Positions 25,058 to 35,300 of a stretch of DNA of 64,000 nucleotides are shown here, in pieces. Source of the stretch: an uncultured Paraprevotella sp. (GTDB lineage: Bacteria > Bacteroidota > Bacteroidia > Bacteroidales > Bacteroidaceae); contig CALUIV010000009.1 in assembly GCA_944320775.1 (NCBI GenBank), positions 1-64,000 of the forward strand. The letters run 5' to 3'. Position numbers and translations under genes: made by a program. The number at the start of each line of letters is the position of its first letter. The first letter of the stretch is position 1. The notes below the pieces were generated by a model that saw only the letters and a list, made by a program, of their open reading frames with translations, searched no databases and was not told where the DNA came from.

Positions 25058-25906
25058 ATGCTAACAGTAGACGAATTGAACGACAGATTGATCGATCTGG
25101 CTTTTGCTGAGGATATAGGCGACGGCGATCATACGACTTTGTGTTGCATTCCCGAAGATGCGATGGGCAAATCCAAACTTCTGATCAAGGAAGAAGGTAT
25201 TTTGGCCGGTATTGAAGTGGCTAAACAAGTGTTCCATCGTTTTGATCCGACGATGCAGGTCGAGGTGTTTATTGAAGACGGAGCACACGTGAAGCCGGGT
25301 GATGTGGCTATGGTGGTGAGCGGCAAGGTACAGAGCCTGTTGCAAACAGAGCGTCTGATGCTGAATATCATGCAGCGTATGAGCGGTATTGCTACGATGA
25401 CTGGAAAATATGTGGAGAAACTGAAGGGAACGAAGACTCGCGTGCTGGATACCCGTAAGACGACTCCGGGAATGCGTATGCTTGAGAAGCAGGCGGTGAA
25501 GATCGGTGGTGGTGTGAACCATCGTATCGGTCTTTTCGATATGATTTTGCTTAAAGATAATCACGTGGATTTTGCAGGTGGTATCGCCAATGCAATTAAT
25601 CGCTGTCACGAATATCTCAAGGCAAAGGGAAAAGACTTGAAAATTGAAATTGAGGTACGTAACTTTGATGAGTTGCAACAGGTACTTGATTTGGGTGGTG
25701 TAGACCGCATTATGCTCGATAATTTTACTCCGGCCGATACGAAAAAGGCTGTGGAAATGGTCGGTGGTCGTTTTGAAATAGAATCAAGTGGAGGTATTAC
25801 GTTCGACACATTGCGCGACTATGCGGAATGTGGCGTTGATTATATTTCGGTCGGTGCTTTGACGCATTCGGTCAAAGGGCTCGACATGAGTTTTAAGGCT
25901 TGCTAA
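25058..25906 (+). CDS. nadC: Nicotinate-nucleotide pyrophosphorylase (carboxylating)
   Basis: NadC makes nicotinate mononucleotide from quinolinate and PRPP in NAD synthesis. The 282-residue protein shows the N-terminal DIGDGDHTT (about 20-28), QTERLMLNIMQRMSGIATMT, the DTRKTTPGMR quinolinate-binding stretch, KDNHVDF, IMLDNF and the C-terminal ESSGGI and ISVGALTHS strands. All key basic residues are present. It has its own promoter and seems to be a single gene. Confidence 0.97.
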   Translation: MLTVDELNDRLIDLAFAEDIGDGDHTTLCCIPEDAMGKSKLLIKEEGILAGIEVAKQVFHRFDPTMQVEVFIEDGAHVKPGDVAMVVSGKVQSLLQTERLMLNIMQRMSGIATMTGKYVEKLKGTKTRVLDTRKTTPGMRMLEKQAVKIGGGVNHRIGLFDMILLKDNHVDFAGGIANAINRCHEYLKAKGKDLKIEIEVRNFDELQQVLDLGGVDRIMLDNFTPADTKKAVEMVGGRFEIESSGGITFDTLRDYAECGVDYISVGALTHSVKGLDMSFKAC

Positions 25907-25944
25907 CCGGAATTTATCCGGAGGCAGTGTCTGGGGTTGAAAAT

Positions 25945-25988
25945 AGCCGCCGGTCGTTTCCAGAAGTGAAATGAGCGGCGGTTTCTTG
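25945..25988 (+). terminator. Probable terminator after nadC
   Basis: GC-rich stem AGCCGCCG (25945-25952) with CGGCGGTT (25976-25983), including one G-T pair, with a 23-base loop. The following T-run is short (TTTCTTG), so the terminator may be weak. Confidence 0.5.
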
Positions 25989-26009
25989 TAATATAGTGGA
26001 TATAGGTTT

Positions 26010-27740
26010 ATGAATCAGAAAAAAATAATGGGAATTGTGGCACTAATGCTTTTTCCGCTTTCTGGAAGTCTGTATGGACAGGAAGCAGGTGGAACAAAGG
26101 ATTCTGTGGCACAGATTGGAACAATTAAATTGTGTTATGTGTCGCCGATAGATTTTCCCATTTCTCTGGCCGGTAATTTTGGAGAGCCGCGGCCAAATCA
26201 TTTTCATTGTGGTATTGATGTGCGCACGCAGGGTGTGATTGGTAAGAAAATCTTTTCCGTGGCCGATGGATATGTTTCGCGGCTGACGGTTGGGATGAAT
26301 GGATTCGGCAATGCCGTTTATGTGACGCATCCCGATGGGATTACATCGGTCTATGCGCATTTGGACCGTTTCATGCCGAAAATGGCCGAACGTGTGCTGC
26401 GCAAGCAGTATGAAATGGAAAGCGAAGTGGTCGACTTACGGTTGTCGCCTGAGGATTTTCCAGTGAAGGCCGGTGAACAGATTGCTTTCAGTGGCAATAC
26501 GGGAGCTTCGATGGGGCCTCATCTGCATCTGGAATTCCAGCGTACGTCTGATGGTGGGTTGGTGAATCCGTTGCCTTATTTCCAACATTTGATCCGCGAT
26601 ACGATGCGTCCGAAGGTGCATCAGCTTCGGCTTTATGCCAAGCCGGGTGAGGGCGTTTTGCTTGGAACCGGTGGAGCAGTATCTTTTGTTCCCGGGGCAA
26701 ATCAAAAGGTCTATGAGGCCTGGGGACGGATCGGTGTGGCTTATTGGGCGGATGATTATATGAACGGAACAGCCAATAAATTTGGAATTTACAGTGTGCG
26801 GTTGTTTGTGGACGGCCGTGAGGTGTTCCGGTCGTGTATGGATTCGTATATGCCGGCTGATAATCGGAAAGTGAATTCCTGGGGAGATTACGGAGTGTTT
26901 ATGAAGCAAAAGCGCTGGTTCCTGAAATCATTTGCTGAGCCGGGTAATGATTTGTCGTTATTGCATTATGGTCCGGAACGGGGCTGGGTGGACATCTGCG
27001 AAGCACGCGATTATCAGTTCCGTTATGAATTCCGCGACCAGTATGGGAATTGGACTACGTGTGAATTTCGGGTACGTGGTGTCCCTTCGGACGAACAATT
27101 GGCAAAAGAAACACAACGTTTGCGGGAACAACGGATGAGTAAGAATTATATGCGTTGGAACGAATCTGGTGTTGTGCAGTTCCCCGGGATGGAACTGCGT
27201 ATTCCGGCGGGAGCACTTTTTCGTGACGTAGAATTACATCCTCAGATTAAAATTGAGGAAGACGGTTGTTCCAATGTCTATACGCTACATGATGAGCCAG
27301 AGCCGTTATTGGTCAATGCGACATTGATGCTGGCACCTAGAAAACCGGTTGATGATCCGGAGAGATGGTATATTGAGAGCAGTAAAGGCTATATAGGTGG
27401 AAATTGGCAGGATGGATGGCTTGTGGCCTCCGTACGTTATCTGGATGAGAGTTATGCTCTGGCACGGGATACGATTCAACCGATGATAACCCCTTTGGCT
27501 ACAGGAAAATGGAGTTCGAACAAATTGTTGCGTGTCCGGGTGCAGGATAAGGATTCCGGCGTGCGTACATTCAAAGCTTATCTCGATGGTCAATTCGTAC
27601 TTTTTACTGGAGGAGCTGTTAAAACATGTGATTTGCGTAAGACACCTGTATCTCGTGAGAACAAACGCAGATTGTTGGAATTGATAGCAACAGACCGTTG
27701 TGGGAACGAGCGGCGGGACAGTTGTTATTTCGTCTATTAA
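26010..27740 (+). CDS. Exported M23-family metallopeptidase
   Basis: The 576-residue protein has a signal peptide (about 1-24) and a LytM/M23 domain in the first third: zinc ligands H66 and D70 (HCGIDV), H119-region YAHLDR, and H171/H173 in GPHLHLEF. The remaining 380 residues are beta-rich, with Ig-like strands, and have no family I can name. M23 enzymes cut peptide cross-links of peptidoglycan. The gene is 34 bases upstream of a C69 dipeptidase gene, so the two may act one after another on cell-wall or dietary peptides. Confidence 0.92.
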   Translation: MNQKKIMGIVALMLFPLSGSLYGQEAGGTKDSVAQIGTIKLCYVSPIDFPISLAGNFGEPRPNHFHCGIDVRTQGVIGKKIFSVADGYVSRLTVGMNGFGNAVYVTHPDGITSVYAHLDRFMPKMAERVLRKQYEMESEVVDLRLSPEDFPVKAGEQIAFSGNTGASMGPHLHLEFQRTSDGGLVNPLPYFQHLIRDTMRPKVHQLRLYAKPGEGVLLGTGGAVSFVPGANQKVYEAWGRIGVAYWADDYMNGTANKFGIYSVRLFVDGREVFRSCMDSYMPADNRKVNSWGDYGVFMKQKRWFLKSFAEPGNDLSLLHYGPERGWVDICEARDYQFRYEFRDQYGNWTTCEFRVRGVPSDEQLAKETQRLREQRMSKNYMRWNESGVVQFPGMELRIPAGALFRDVELHPQIKIEEDGCSNVYTLHDEPEPLLVNATLMLAPRKPVDDPERWYIESSKGYIGGNWQDGWLVASVRYLDESYALARDTIQPMITPLATGKWSSNKLLRVRVQDKDSGVRTFKAYLDGQFVLFTGGAVKTCDLRKTPVSRENKRRLLELIATDRCGNERRDSCYFVY

Positions 27741-27774
27741 GTGAAGTTATATATAAAAAAGAAAAACAAGGAAT

Positions 27775-29430
27775 ATGAAACAGAAAGTATTATTGTTGGT
27801 AAGTATGTTGTTTGCTGTTCAGTCCGCAATGTGGGCTTGTACGAATCTTATAGTTGGAAAGAAAGCTTCTACCGACGGTTCTGTCATCGTGTCGTATAGT
27901 GCGGACAGTTTCGGGTCGTTTGGCTTTATGTGCCGTTATCCGGCAGGAAAGCATCCGAAAGGAACGATGCGTCCAGTGTATGATTGGGAATCAAATAAAT
28001 ATCTGGGTGAGATAGAAGAAGCGGCCGAGACTTATTCTGTATTAGGCAATATGAACGAACATCAGTTGACGATAACGGAAACTACATTCGGCGGTCGTCC
28101 GGAATTGGTCGATACAACGGGGTTGTTGGATTATGGCAGTCTGATTTACATCACGTTACAACGGGCACGTACTGCTCGGGAGGCTATTGATGTCATGACC
28201 GGATTGATTGACCGTTATGGTTATAATAGTAGTGGTGAGAGTATAACACTTGCTGATCCTAATGAAGCTTGGATTATGGAGCTGATTGGAAAAGGACCTG
28301 GACGCAAAGGTGCAGTCTGGGTTGCAGTTCGTGTTCCGGATGATTGTATTTCTGCACATGCTAATCACAGCCGTATACACCAGTTTCCGTTAAAGGACAA
28401 AAAGAACTGCGTTTATTCCAAAGATGTGATCCGCTTTGCTCGCGAACAGGGATATTTTGACGGAAAAGATTCAGAATTTTCTTTTAGTAAAGCATATGCT
28501 CCGGCAAATTTTTCTGCCCTCAGATTTTGTGAAGCCCGGGTTTGGAGTTTCTTCAACCGATATGCCGATGGTATGGCTGCATATTTAGATTACGCTATGG
28601 GTGATGCCACAAAGCAACCTATGCCACTTTTTGTTAAACCCAAGCAGAAAGTTTCTGTTCAAAATATTAAGGACATGATGCGCGATCATTACGAAGGAAC
28701 TCCTATGGCTATGGATCAGGATATTTCGGCCGGCCCGTATGAGGCGCCGCACCGTCCAACACCGCTTACATGGAAAGTAGACGGAAAAACGTATTTTAAT
28801 GAGCGCCCTATTGGCACACAGCAGTCTGCATTTGTTTTGGTGACTCAAATGAGAAACTGGTTGCCGGATTATGTTGGTGGTGTACAGTGGTTTGGATGTG
28901 ATGATGCAGGGATGATTGCCTTAACACCGGTTTATTGCGGAAATATGGATGTGCCGGAATGTTATGATATCAAACAAGGAGATATCTTTACGTTCTCTTT
29001 TAAAAGTGCATTTTGGATGTGTAATTGGGTAAGTAATATGGTTTATCCACGCTATAAGGATTTGATAGGCGAATTACAGATGGTGCGTGACCGATTGGAG
29101 CAGGATTATAATAACCAACAGGCAGAAATCGAAAAACAGGCCTTGGATCTTGCTGGAGATGATGGAAGCCAATTAGAGCAGGCACGGGCTTTCCTGACGA
29201 AATACAGTAATGGTGCCGGACAGAAAATGATGGACAGCTGGATGAGTTTGGGCCAACGACTGATTGTGCGTTATAATGATGGACTGATATTGAAGGAACA
29301 GGATGGACAATATGTTCGCGGTGAGGGCGGTGGACCCGTTTCGCCTGAAAGAAAGGGATATCCGGAACGTTTCCGTAAGCAGATTGTCAAAGAGACGGGA
29401 GACCGTTATCTGGTTCCTGCAGAGAAATGA
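27775..29430 (+). CDS. Exported C69-family dipeptidase
   Basis: A 551-residue Ntn-hydrolase of the C69 (PepD) family. The signal peptide ends at MWA, which leaves Cys22 of CTNLIVGKKAS as the N-terminal nucleophile of the mature enzyme, as this class requires. SADSFG, TETTFGGR, DPNEAWIMELIGKGPGRKGA and SAHANHSRI are typical for the family. It should split dipeptides outside the cytoplasm. It is in the same direction and close to the M23 gene and is followed by the promoter of the sugar-phosphate mutase. Confidence 0.93.
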   Translation: MKQKVLLLVSMLFAVQSAMWACTNLIVGKKASTDGSVIVSYSADSFGSFGFMCRYPAGKHPKGTMRPVYDWESNKYLGEIEEAAETYSVLGNMNEHQLTITETTFGGRPELVDTTGLLDYGSLIYITLQRARTAREAIDVMTGLIDRYGYNSSGESITLADPNEAWIMELIGKGPGRKGAVWVAVRVPDDCISAHANHSRIHQFPLKDKKNCVYSKDVIRFAREQGYFDGKDSEFSFSKAYAPANFSALRFCEARVWSFFNRYADGMAAYLDYAMGDATKQPMPLFVKPKQKVSVQNIKDMMRDHYEGTPMAMDQDISAGPYEAPHRPTPLTWKVDGKTYFNERPIGTQQSAFVLVTQMRNWLPDYVGGVQWFGCDDAGMIALTPVYCGNMDVPECYDIKQGDIFTFSFKSAFWMCNWVSNMVYPRYKDLIGELQMVRDRLEQDYNNQQAEIEKQALDLAGDDGSQLEQARAFLTKYSNGAGQKMMDSWMSLGQRLIVRYNDGLILKEQDGQYVRGEGGGPVSPERKGYPERFRKQIVKETGDRYLVPAEK

Positions 29431-29481
29431 CGGTTTTGAAATTTTGACCGTTTAATGTTAGGATATTCAGACATATTTTCT

Positions 29482-29489
29482 TATTTTTG
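29482..29489 (+). promoter_or_regulatory. Promoter -7 box (TATTTTTG) of the phosphohexomutase gene
   Basis: TATTTTTG matches TAnnTTTG and is 59 bases before the ATG at 29548. No clear -33 word is seen. Confidence 0.6.
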
Positions 29490-29547
29490 CTTTGGTGAAA
29501 CTAAATTCAGACAAAAATTAGTATAAACACAATAAAGAATAAACATA

Positions 29548-31305
29548 ATGGATGTAGAATTGATTAAATCATGTGAGGCAAAGGCTCAGGCCTGGCTTGC
29601 TTCTTCGGTATATGATGCCGAGACACAGGCAGAAGTGCGTAAAATGCTCGAAAACGAAGACAAAACAGAGCTGATCGAAGGTTTTTATAAGAATCTGGAG
29701 TTCGGAACGGGTGGTTTACGAGGTATTATGGGTGTGGGTACGAACCGCATGAATATTTATACTGTGGGTGCGGCTACTCAGGGCCTTTCAAACTATTTGA
29801 ATAAGAATTTTAAGGATTTGGAGCAGATCTCGGTTGTCGTGGGGCATGATTGCCGCAATAATAGCCGTCTTTTTGCTGAGGTTTCTGCAAATATTTTTGC
29901 TGCAAACGGTATCAAGGTTTATTTGTTCGACGATATGCGTCCGACACCGGAAATGTCTTTTGCTATTCGCCATTTGGGATGTCAGAGCGGTATTATTCTG
30001 ACGGCTTCACATAACCCGAAAGAGTATAATGGTTACAAGGCATATTGGGATGATGGTGCTCAAGTGCTTGCACCTCACGATAAAGGAATTATTGATGAAG
30101 TAAACAAAGTAACCGCCGAGGACATCAAGGGATTGTGTACTACAGTTGATGCGTCTAATCCGCTTATCCAGATTATCGGTAAGGATGTAGATGATGTTTA
30201 TTTGGAGAAAATTAAAGGTATTTGTATCGATCCGGAAGTGATTCAGCGTCAGAAAGACTTGAAGATTGTCTATACGCCGATTCATGGAACCGGTATGATG
30301 CTGATTCCACGGTCTCTGAAAATGTGGGGCTTTGAAAATGTACACACAGTGCCTGAACAGATGATCAAAGATGGCAATTTCCCGACCGTAATCTCACCGA
30401 ATCCGGAGAATGCTGAGGCTTTGAGTATGGCCATTGATTTGGCAAAGCGTATTGATGCGGATATTGTTATGGCTTCCGATCCGGATGCTGACCGTGTTGG
30501 TATGGCTTGTAAGAACAGTGATGGCGAATGGGTACTGGTCAATGGAAACCAGACTTGTATGATCTTCCTTTATTACATCATCAAGAACCGTATTGCTATG
30601 GGTAAGATGAAGGGAAATGAATTTGTTGTGAAGACCATCGTTACGACCGAATTGATCAAGGCTATTGCAGATAAGAATAATGTAGAAATGCTTGATTGTT
30701 ATACTGGTTTCAAGTGGATTGCCCGCGAGATTCGTTTACGCGAAGGTGTTAAACAGTATATTGGAGGTGGTGAAGAATCATATGGTTTCTTGGCTCAAGA
30801 CTTTGTACGCGATAAAGATGCTGTTTCTGCTTGTTCTTTGCTTGCTGAGATTTGTGCTTGGGCAAAAGATCAGGGTAAGACTCTTTTCGATGTTTTGATG
30901 GATATTTATGTTGAATATGGATATACCCTGAATCAAACGGTTAATGTCGTGAAACCAGGCAAGAGTGGTGCGGATGAAATCAAGGCCATGATGCAGCAGT
31001 TCCGTCAGAATCCTCCAACTCAACTTGCAGGTTCGCCTGTAGTTCTTGTAAAGGACTATCAGACATTGAAAGCAACGGATGCAGAAGGTCGGCAGGTTGA
31101 TTTGGATTTTCCGGAAACTTCCAATGTACTTCAGTGGTATACGGCAGACGGTAGCAAGATCAGTGTCCGTCCGTCGGGAACAGAACCGAAGATTAAATTC
31201 TATATGGAGATAGCATCCGAAATGGGTTGTCCAAAATGCTATGAACGTGCGACGGCTTCAGCAATGGAAAAAGTTGAGGCAATTAAGAAGGATTTGGGAT
31301 TGTAA
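29548..31305 (+). CDS. Phospho-sugar mutase (phosphoglucomutase/phosphomannomutase)
   Basis: The 585-residue enzyme belongs to the alpha-D-phosphohexomutase superfamily and probably interconverts glucose 1- and 6-phosphate, linking glycogen and sugar-nucleotide pools to glycolysis. The catalytic serine is S154 in TASHNPK (152-158), the metal-binding loop is DPDADRVG (311-318), the sugar-specificity loop GGGEESYGF is present and the phosphate loop RPSGTEPKIKFY lies near the C-terminus. Length and motifs fit the PgmB-like long form found in Bacteroidota and Firmicutes. It is monocistronic, with a promoter and a terminator. Confidence 0.94.
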   Translation: MDVELIKSCEAKAQAWLASSVYDAETQAEVRKMLENEDKTELIEGFYKNLEFGTGGLRGIMGVGTNRMNIYTVGAATQGLSNYLNKNFKDLEQISVVVGHDCRNNSRLFAEVSANIFAANGIKVYLFDDMRPTPEMSFAIRHLGCQSGIILTASHNPKEYNGYKAYWDDGAQVLAPHDKGIIDEVNKVTAEDIKGLCTTVDASNPLIQIIGKDVDDVYLEKIKGICIDPEVIQRQKDLKIVYTPIHGTGMMLIPRSLKMWGFENVHTVPEQMIKDGNFPTVISPNPENAEALSMAIDLAKRIDADIVMASDPDADRVGMACKNSDGEWVLVNGNQTCMIFLYYIIKNRIAMGKMKGNEFVVKTIVTTELIKAIADKNNVEMLDCYTGFKWIAREIRLREGVKQYIGGGEESYGFLAQDFVRDKDAVSACSLLAEICAWAKDQGKTLFDVLMDIYVEYGYTLNQTVNVVKPGKSGADEIKAMMQQFRQNPPTQLAGSPVVLVKDYQTLKATDAEGRQVDLDFPETSNVLQWYTADGSKISVRPSGTEPKIKFYMEIASEMGCPKCYERATASAMEKVEAIKKDLGL

Positions 31306-31360
31306 TATATTATTCGTGAAGATGGTCGTCTGATCCATTTTCAACTGAAAAGAATTCATA

Positions 31361-31402
31361 GTCGTTCCTCTGAATATTATTCTTAAGAGGAACGGCTTTT
31401 TT
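31361..31402 (+). terminator. Terminator after the phosphohexomutase gene
   Basis: Eleven-base stem GTCGTTCCTCT (31361-31371) with AGAGGAACGGC (31386-31396), containing one G-T pair, followed by TTTTTT. Confidence 0.88.
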
Positions 31403-31415
31403 GTGAATAAAAACT

Positions 31416-32204
31416 ATGGAAGCAAAAGAAAAAATGAAATCTTACTGGTTCGTTTTTTGTAAGGAGAGTTTGCTTGTCCGCATGTTATCTGATGGTCGGG
31501 CTGAAGTACCTGTACAAGAAACATCTCCTGTTACACTCGCAGAATGGCATGTGGTCAGAGAGTTTTCCGAACTCGATGGATTGCCTTGTCGGGTTGTACA
31601 GATTGATAATCCAATACTTCCGGAAGGATATGAGTTGGTGGGGTTGCGTGCTTCATATGCCCTTTTGCCTTTGCCGGTTTATTTAAAAGCGGGAAAAGGA
31701 GCAGAGATACTATATTGGGATCGGAATACACGTTTTTGCGGTGTCTGTGGCGGACCAATGAAATTTCATACAGTAATTAGTAAACGTTGTGCTCATTGTG
31801 GAAAGGAAGTGTGGCCGCAACTTGCTACTGCCATTATTGTTCTGATTCGGCGGGGTGACCAAATACTACTTGTTCATGCCCATAATTTCAAAGGTTCATT
31901 TTATGGATTAGTGGCCGGATTTGTAGAAACCGGTGAAACGTTAGAAGAATGTGTGGAACGTGAAGTAATGGAAGAAACAGGGTTGTCGGTGACTAATATT
32001 CGGTATTTTGGAAGTCAGCCATGGCCTTATCCTTGTGGACTGATGATTGGTTTTTATGCCGATTATGCTGGCGGTGAAATTCATTTGCAACGTAAGGAAC
32101 TGGCAAGTGGAGGTTGGTTTGACCGTGATAATTTACCTGAGATACCTGCAAAGTTATCCATGGCACGAATGCTCATTGATGCTTGGTTAGAAAAGCGCAT
32201 TTGA
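31416..32204 (+). CDS. nudC: NAD(+)/NADH diphosphatase (Nudix)
   Basis: A 262-residue Nudix hydrolase that cuts NAD(H) to NMN(H) and AMP and may remove NAD caps from RNA. A four-cysteine zinc site (C108, C111, C125, C128) precedes the Nudix box (G168 to L190: GFVETGETLEECVEREVMEE and TGL). The NudC-specific SQPWPYP motif (200-206) follows directly, which separates it from other Nudix enzymes. The M1 start is used; M7 is also possible. Confidence 0.95.
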   Translation: MEAKEKMKSYWFVFCKESLLVRMLSDGRAEVPVQETSPVTLAEWHVVREFSELDGLPCRVVQIDNPILPEGYELVGLRASYALLPLPVYLKAGKGAEILYWDRNTRFCGVCGGPMKFHTVISKRCAHCGKEVWPQLATAIIVLIRRGDQILLVHAHNFKGSFYGLVAGFVETGETLEECVEREVMEETGLSVTNIRYFGSQPWPYPCGLMIGFYADYAGGEIHLQRKELASGGWFDRDNLPEIPAKLSMARMLIDAWLEKRI

Positions 32205-32272
32205 AAAAGTCGTGTTTTTAAATTTTATGTGTTTTTATTCGTAAACAAATATACAGAAAATAAATAATTCAT

Positions 32273-32280
32273 TATTTTTG
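32273..32280 (+). promoter_or_regulatory. carB promoter -7 box (TATTTTTG)
   Basis: TATTTTTG matches TAnnTTTG and lies 88 bases before the preferred carB start at 32368, leaving a leader of about 80 bases. Confidence 0.6.
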
Positions 32281-32367
32281 CAATAACAGAGTCGATAAAA
32301 TTGTGTGAAATTTGTGCGCAATTTGTTACCTTTGTTGTTGAAAAAACAACTTAATAACTCCATAAGC

Positions 32368-35300
32368 ATGAAAAAGCAACTTAAAAAAGTCTTGGTACTG
32401 GGTTCCGGTGCCTTAAAAATCGGTCAGGCGGGAGAATTTGATTATTCTGGTTCTCAAGCATTGAAAGCTTTGCGTGAAGAAGGTATCCGTTCTGTACTCG
32501 TGAATCCGAATATTGCTACGATTCAGACGTCAGAGGGTATTGCCGATCAGGTTTACTTTCTGCCTGTAACAACTTATTTTGTTACAGAGATTATTAAAAA
32601 GGAGCGTCCGGATGGTATTTTGCTGGCATTTGGTGGTCAGACTGCGTTGAACTGTGGTACAGAACTTTATCAGCAGGGAATCCTTGAAGAATACGGTGTA
32701 GAAGTGCTTGGAACTTCTGTTGAGGCTATTATGTATACAGAGGATCGTGATCTTTTTGTGAAAAAGCTCAACGAGATAGAGATGAAGACTCCTGTAAGTC
32801 AGGCTGTAGAAAATCTGGAAGATGCATTGGCTGCTGCACGTCGTATCGGATATCCGGTAATGATCCGTTCCGCTTATGCTTTGGGAGGACTTGGTAGCGG
32901 AATTTGTCCGAATGAGGAGAAATTTATCGAATTGGCTGAAAGCGCTTTCACTTTCTCACCGCAGATTTTGGTTGAAGAATCGCTTAAGGGATGGAAAGAA
33001 ATCGAATTTGAGGTTATTCGTGATGCCAACGACCATTGTTTTACTGTTGCCAGCATGGAGAATTTTGATCCACTGGGTATTCATACAGGAGAATCAATCG
33101 TTGTCGCTCCGACTTGTTCTTTGACAGAAGAGCAGGTAACGATGCTTCAGGAGTTGTCTAAGAAATGTATTCGTCATTTAGGTATTGTTGGAGAATGTAA
33201 TATCCAGTATGCATTCAATGCCGAGACAAATGATTATCGTGTAATTGAAGTTAATGCCCGCTTGAGCCGTTCGTCTGCTTTGGCATCAAAAGCAACTGGT
33301 TATCCATTGGCGTTTGTTGCAGCTAAAATTGGATTAGGTTATACTTTGGATCAAATCGGAGAGATGGGTACGCCTAATTCAGCATATGTGGCTCCGGCAC
33401 TTGATTATTTGATTTGTAAGATTCCACGTTGGGATTTGACGAAATTCGCAGGGGTTTCACGCCAGATCGGTTCTAGTATGAAGTCTGTTGGTGAAATTAT
33501 GTCAATCGGACGTTCGTTTGAAGAAATCATACAGAAAGGTCTACGTATGATCGGTCAGGGGATGCATGGTTTTGTCGGAAATGATAATTTGCATTTTGAT
33601 AACTTGGATGACGAGTTGGCCAATCCTACTGATTTACGTATTTTTGCTATAGCTCAGGCATTGGAGGAAGGTTACAGCATTGAACGTATTTTTGATTTGA
33701 CAAAAATAGATCCATGGTTTATCGGTAAGCTGAAAAATATTGTAGATATGAAGGCGCGCCTTCAGGCTTATGATAAATTGGAGGATATTTCTGCAGAATT
33801 ATTGCGTGAGGCAAAAGTATTAGGTTTTTCTGATTTCCAGATAGCCCGTTTTGTGTTGAAACCTGAACAGGGAAATATGGAAAAAGAGAATTTGCAGGTT
33901 CGTGCTTATCGTAAGAAACTGGGTATATTGCCGGCAGTTAAACGAATAAATACTGTGGCATCAGAGCATCCGGAATTGACGAATTATTTGTATATGACAT
34001 ATGCCGTTGAGGGATATGATGTGAATTATTACAAGAATGAGAAATCTGTGGTTGTTCTTGGTTCCGGTGCTTACCGAATTGGTTCATCTGTTGAGTTCGA
34101 CTGGTGTTCTGTTAATGCGATCCAAACAGCACGAAAGTTGGGTTATAAGTCTATTATGATCAATTATAATCCAGAGACTGTCTCAACGGATTATGATATG
34201 TGCGATCGGCTTTATTTTGATGAACTGTCATTTGAACGTGTTCTTGATGTGATCGATCTGGAGCAGCCACGAGGTGTGATTGTATCAGTAGGTGGACAAA
34301 TTCCTAATAATCTGGCTATGAAACTTCATCGTCAGTCTGTACCTATTTTGGGAACATCTCCAGTATCTATCGACCGGGCAGAAAATAGAAATAAGTTCTC
34401 TGCAATGCTCGACCAGCTTGGTATAGATCAGCCGGCATGGCAGGAATTGACTAGTCTGGATGAAATGAAGGCCTTTATTGATAAAGTTGGCTATCCGGTT
34501 CTGGTTCGTCCGTCGTATGTTCTTTCTGGTGCTGCAATGAATGTTTGTCATAATGAAGAAGAACTTACACGTTTCCTTCAGATGGCTACGGAGGTATCGA
34601 AAGAATATCCGGTAGTTGTTTCTCAATTTATGCAGGAGACAAAAGAAATTGAGTTCGATGCAGTTGCGCAGAATGGAGAAGTGGTAGAGTATGCAATTTC
34701 CGAGCATATTGAGTTTGCTGGTGTGCACTCAGGAGATGCTACCTTAGTGTTCCCTGCGCAGCAGATTTATTTCTCAACAGCCCGTACGATTAAGAAAATC
34801 AGTCGACAGATTGCAAAAGAATTGAATATTTCTGGTCCGTTTAATATCCAGTTCCTTGCGAAAGGAAATCAGGTTAAGGTTATTGAATGTAATTTACGTG
34901 CATCACGTAGTTTCCCGTTTGTATCTAAAATATTAAAACGTAACTTTATTGAGACAGCTACGCGTATTATGTTGGATGCGCCATACAGTCAGCCTGACAA
35001 GTCTGCATTTGACATAGATCGAATTGGTGTTAAAGCATCTCAGTTCTCTTTTGCCCGTTTGCAAAATGCTGATCCTGTTCTTGGAGTGGATATGTCTTCA
35101 ACTGGTGAAGTTGGTTGTCTTGGTGATGACTTTAATGAGGCGTTACTGAACGCACTGATTGCTACTGGATATAAAATTCCGCGTAAATCAGTTATGTTCT
35201 CTTCTGGCGATGCGAAATCAAAAGTAGATTTGCTTGATGCCAGTCGTATGTTGGCTGCTAAAGGATATGATATTTATGCAACAACGGGTACTGCTACGTT

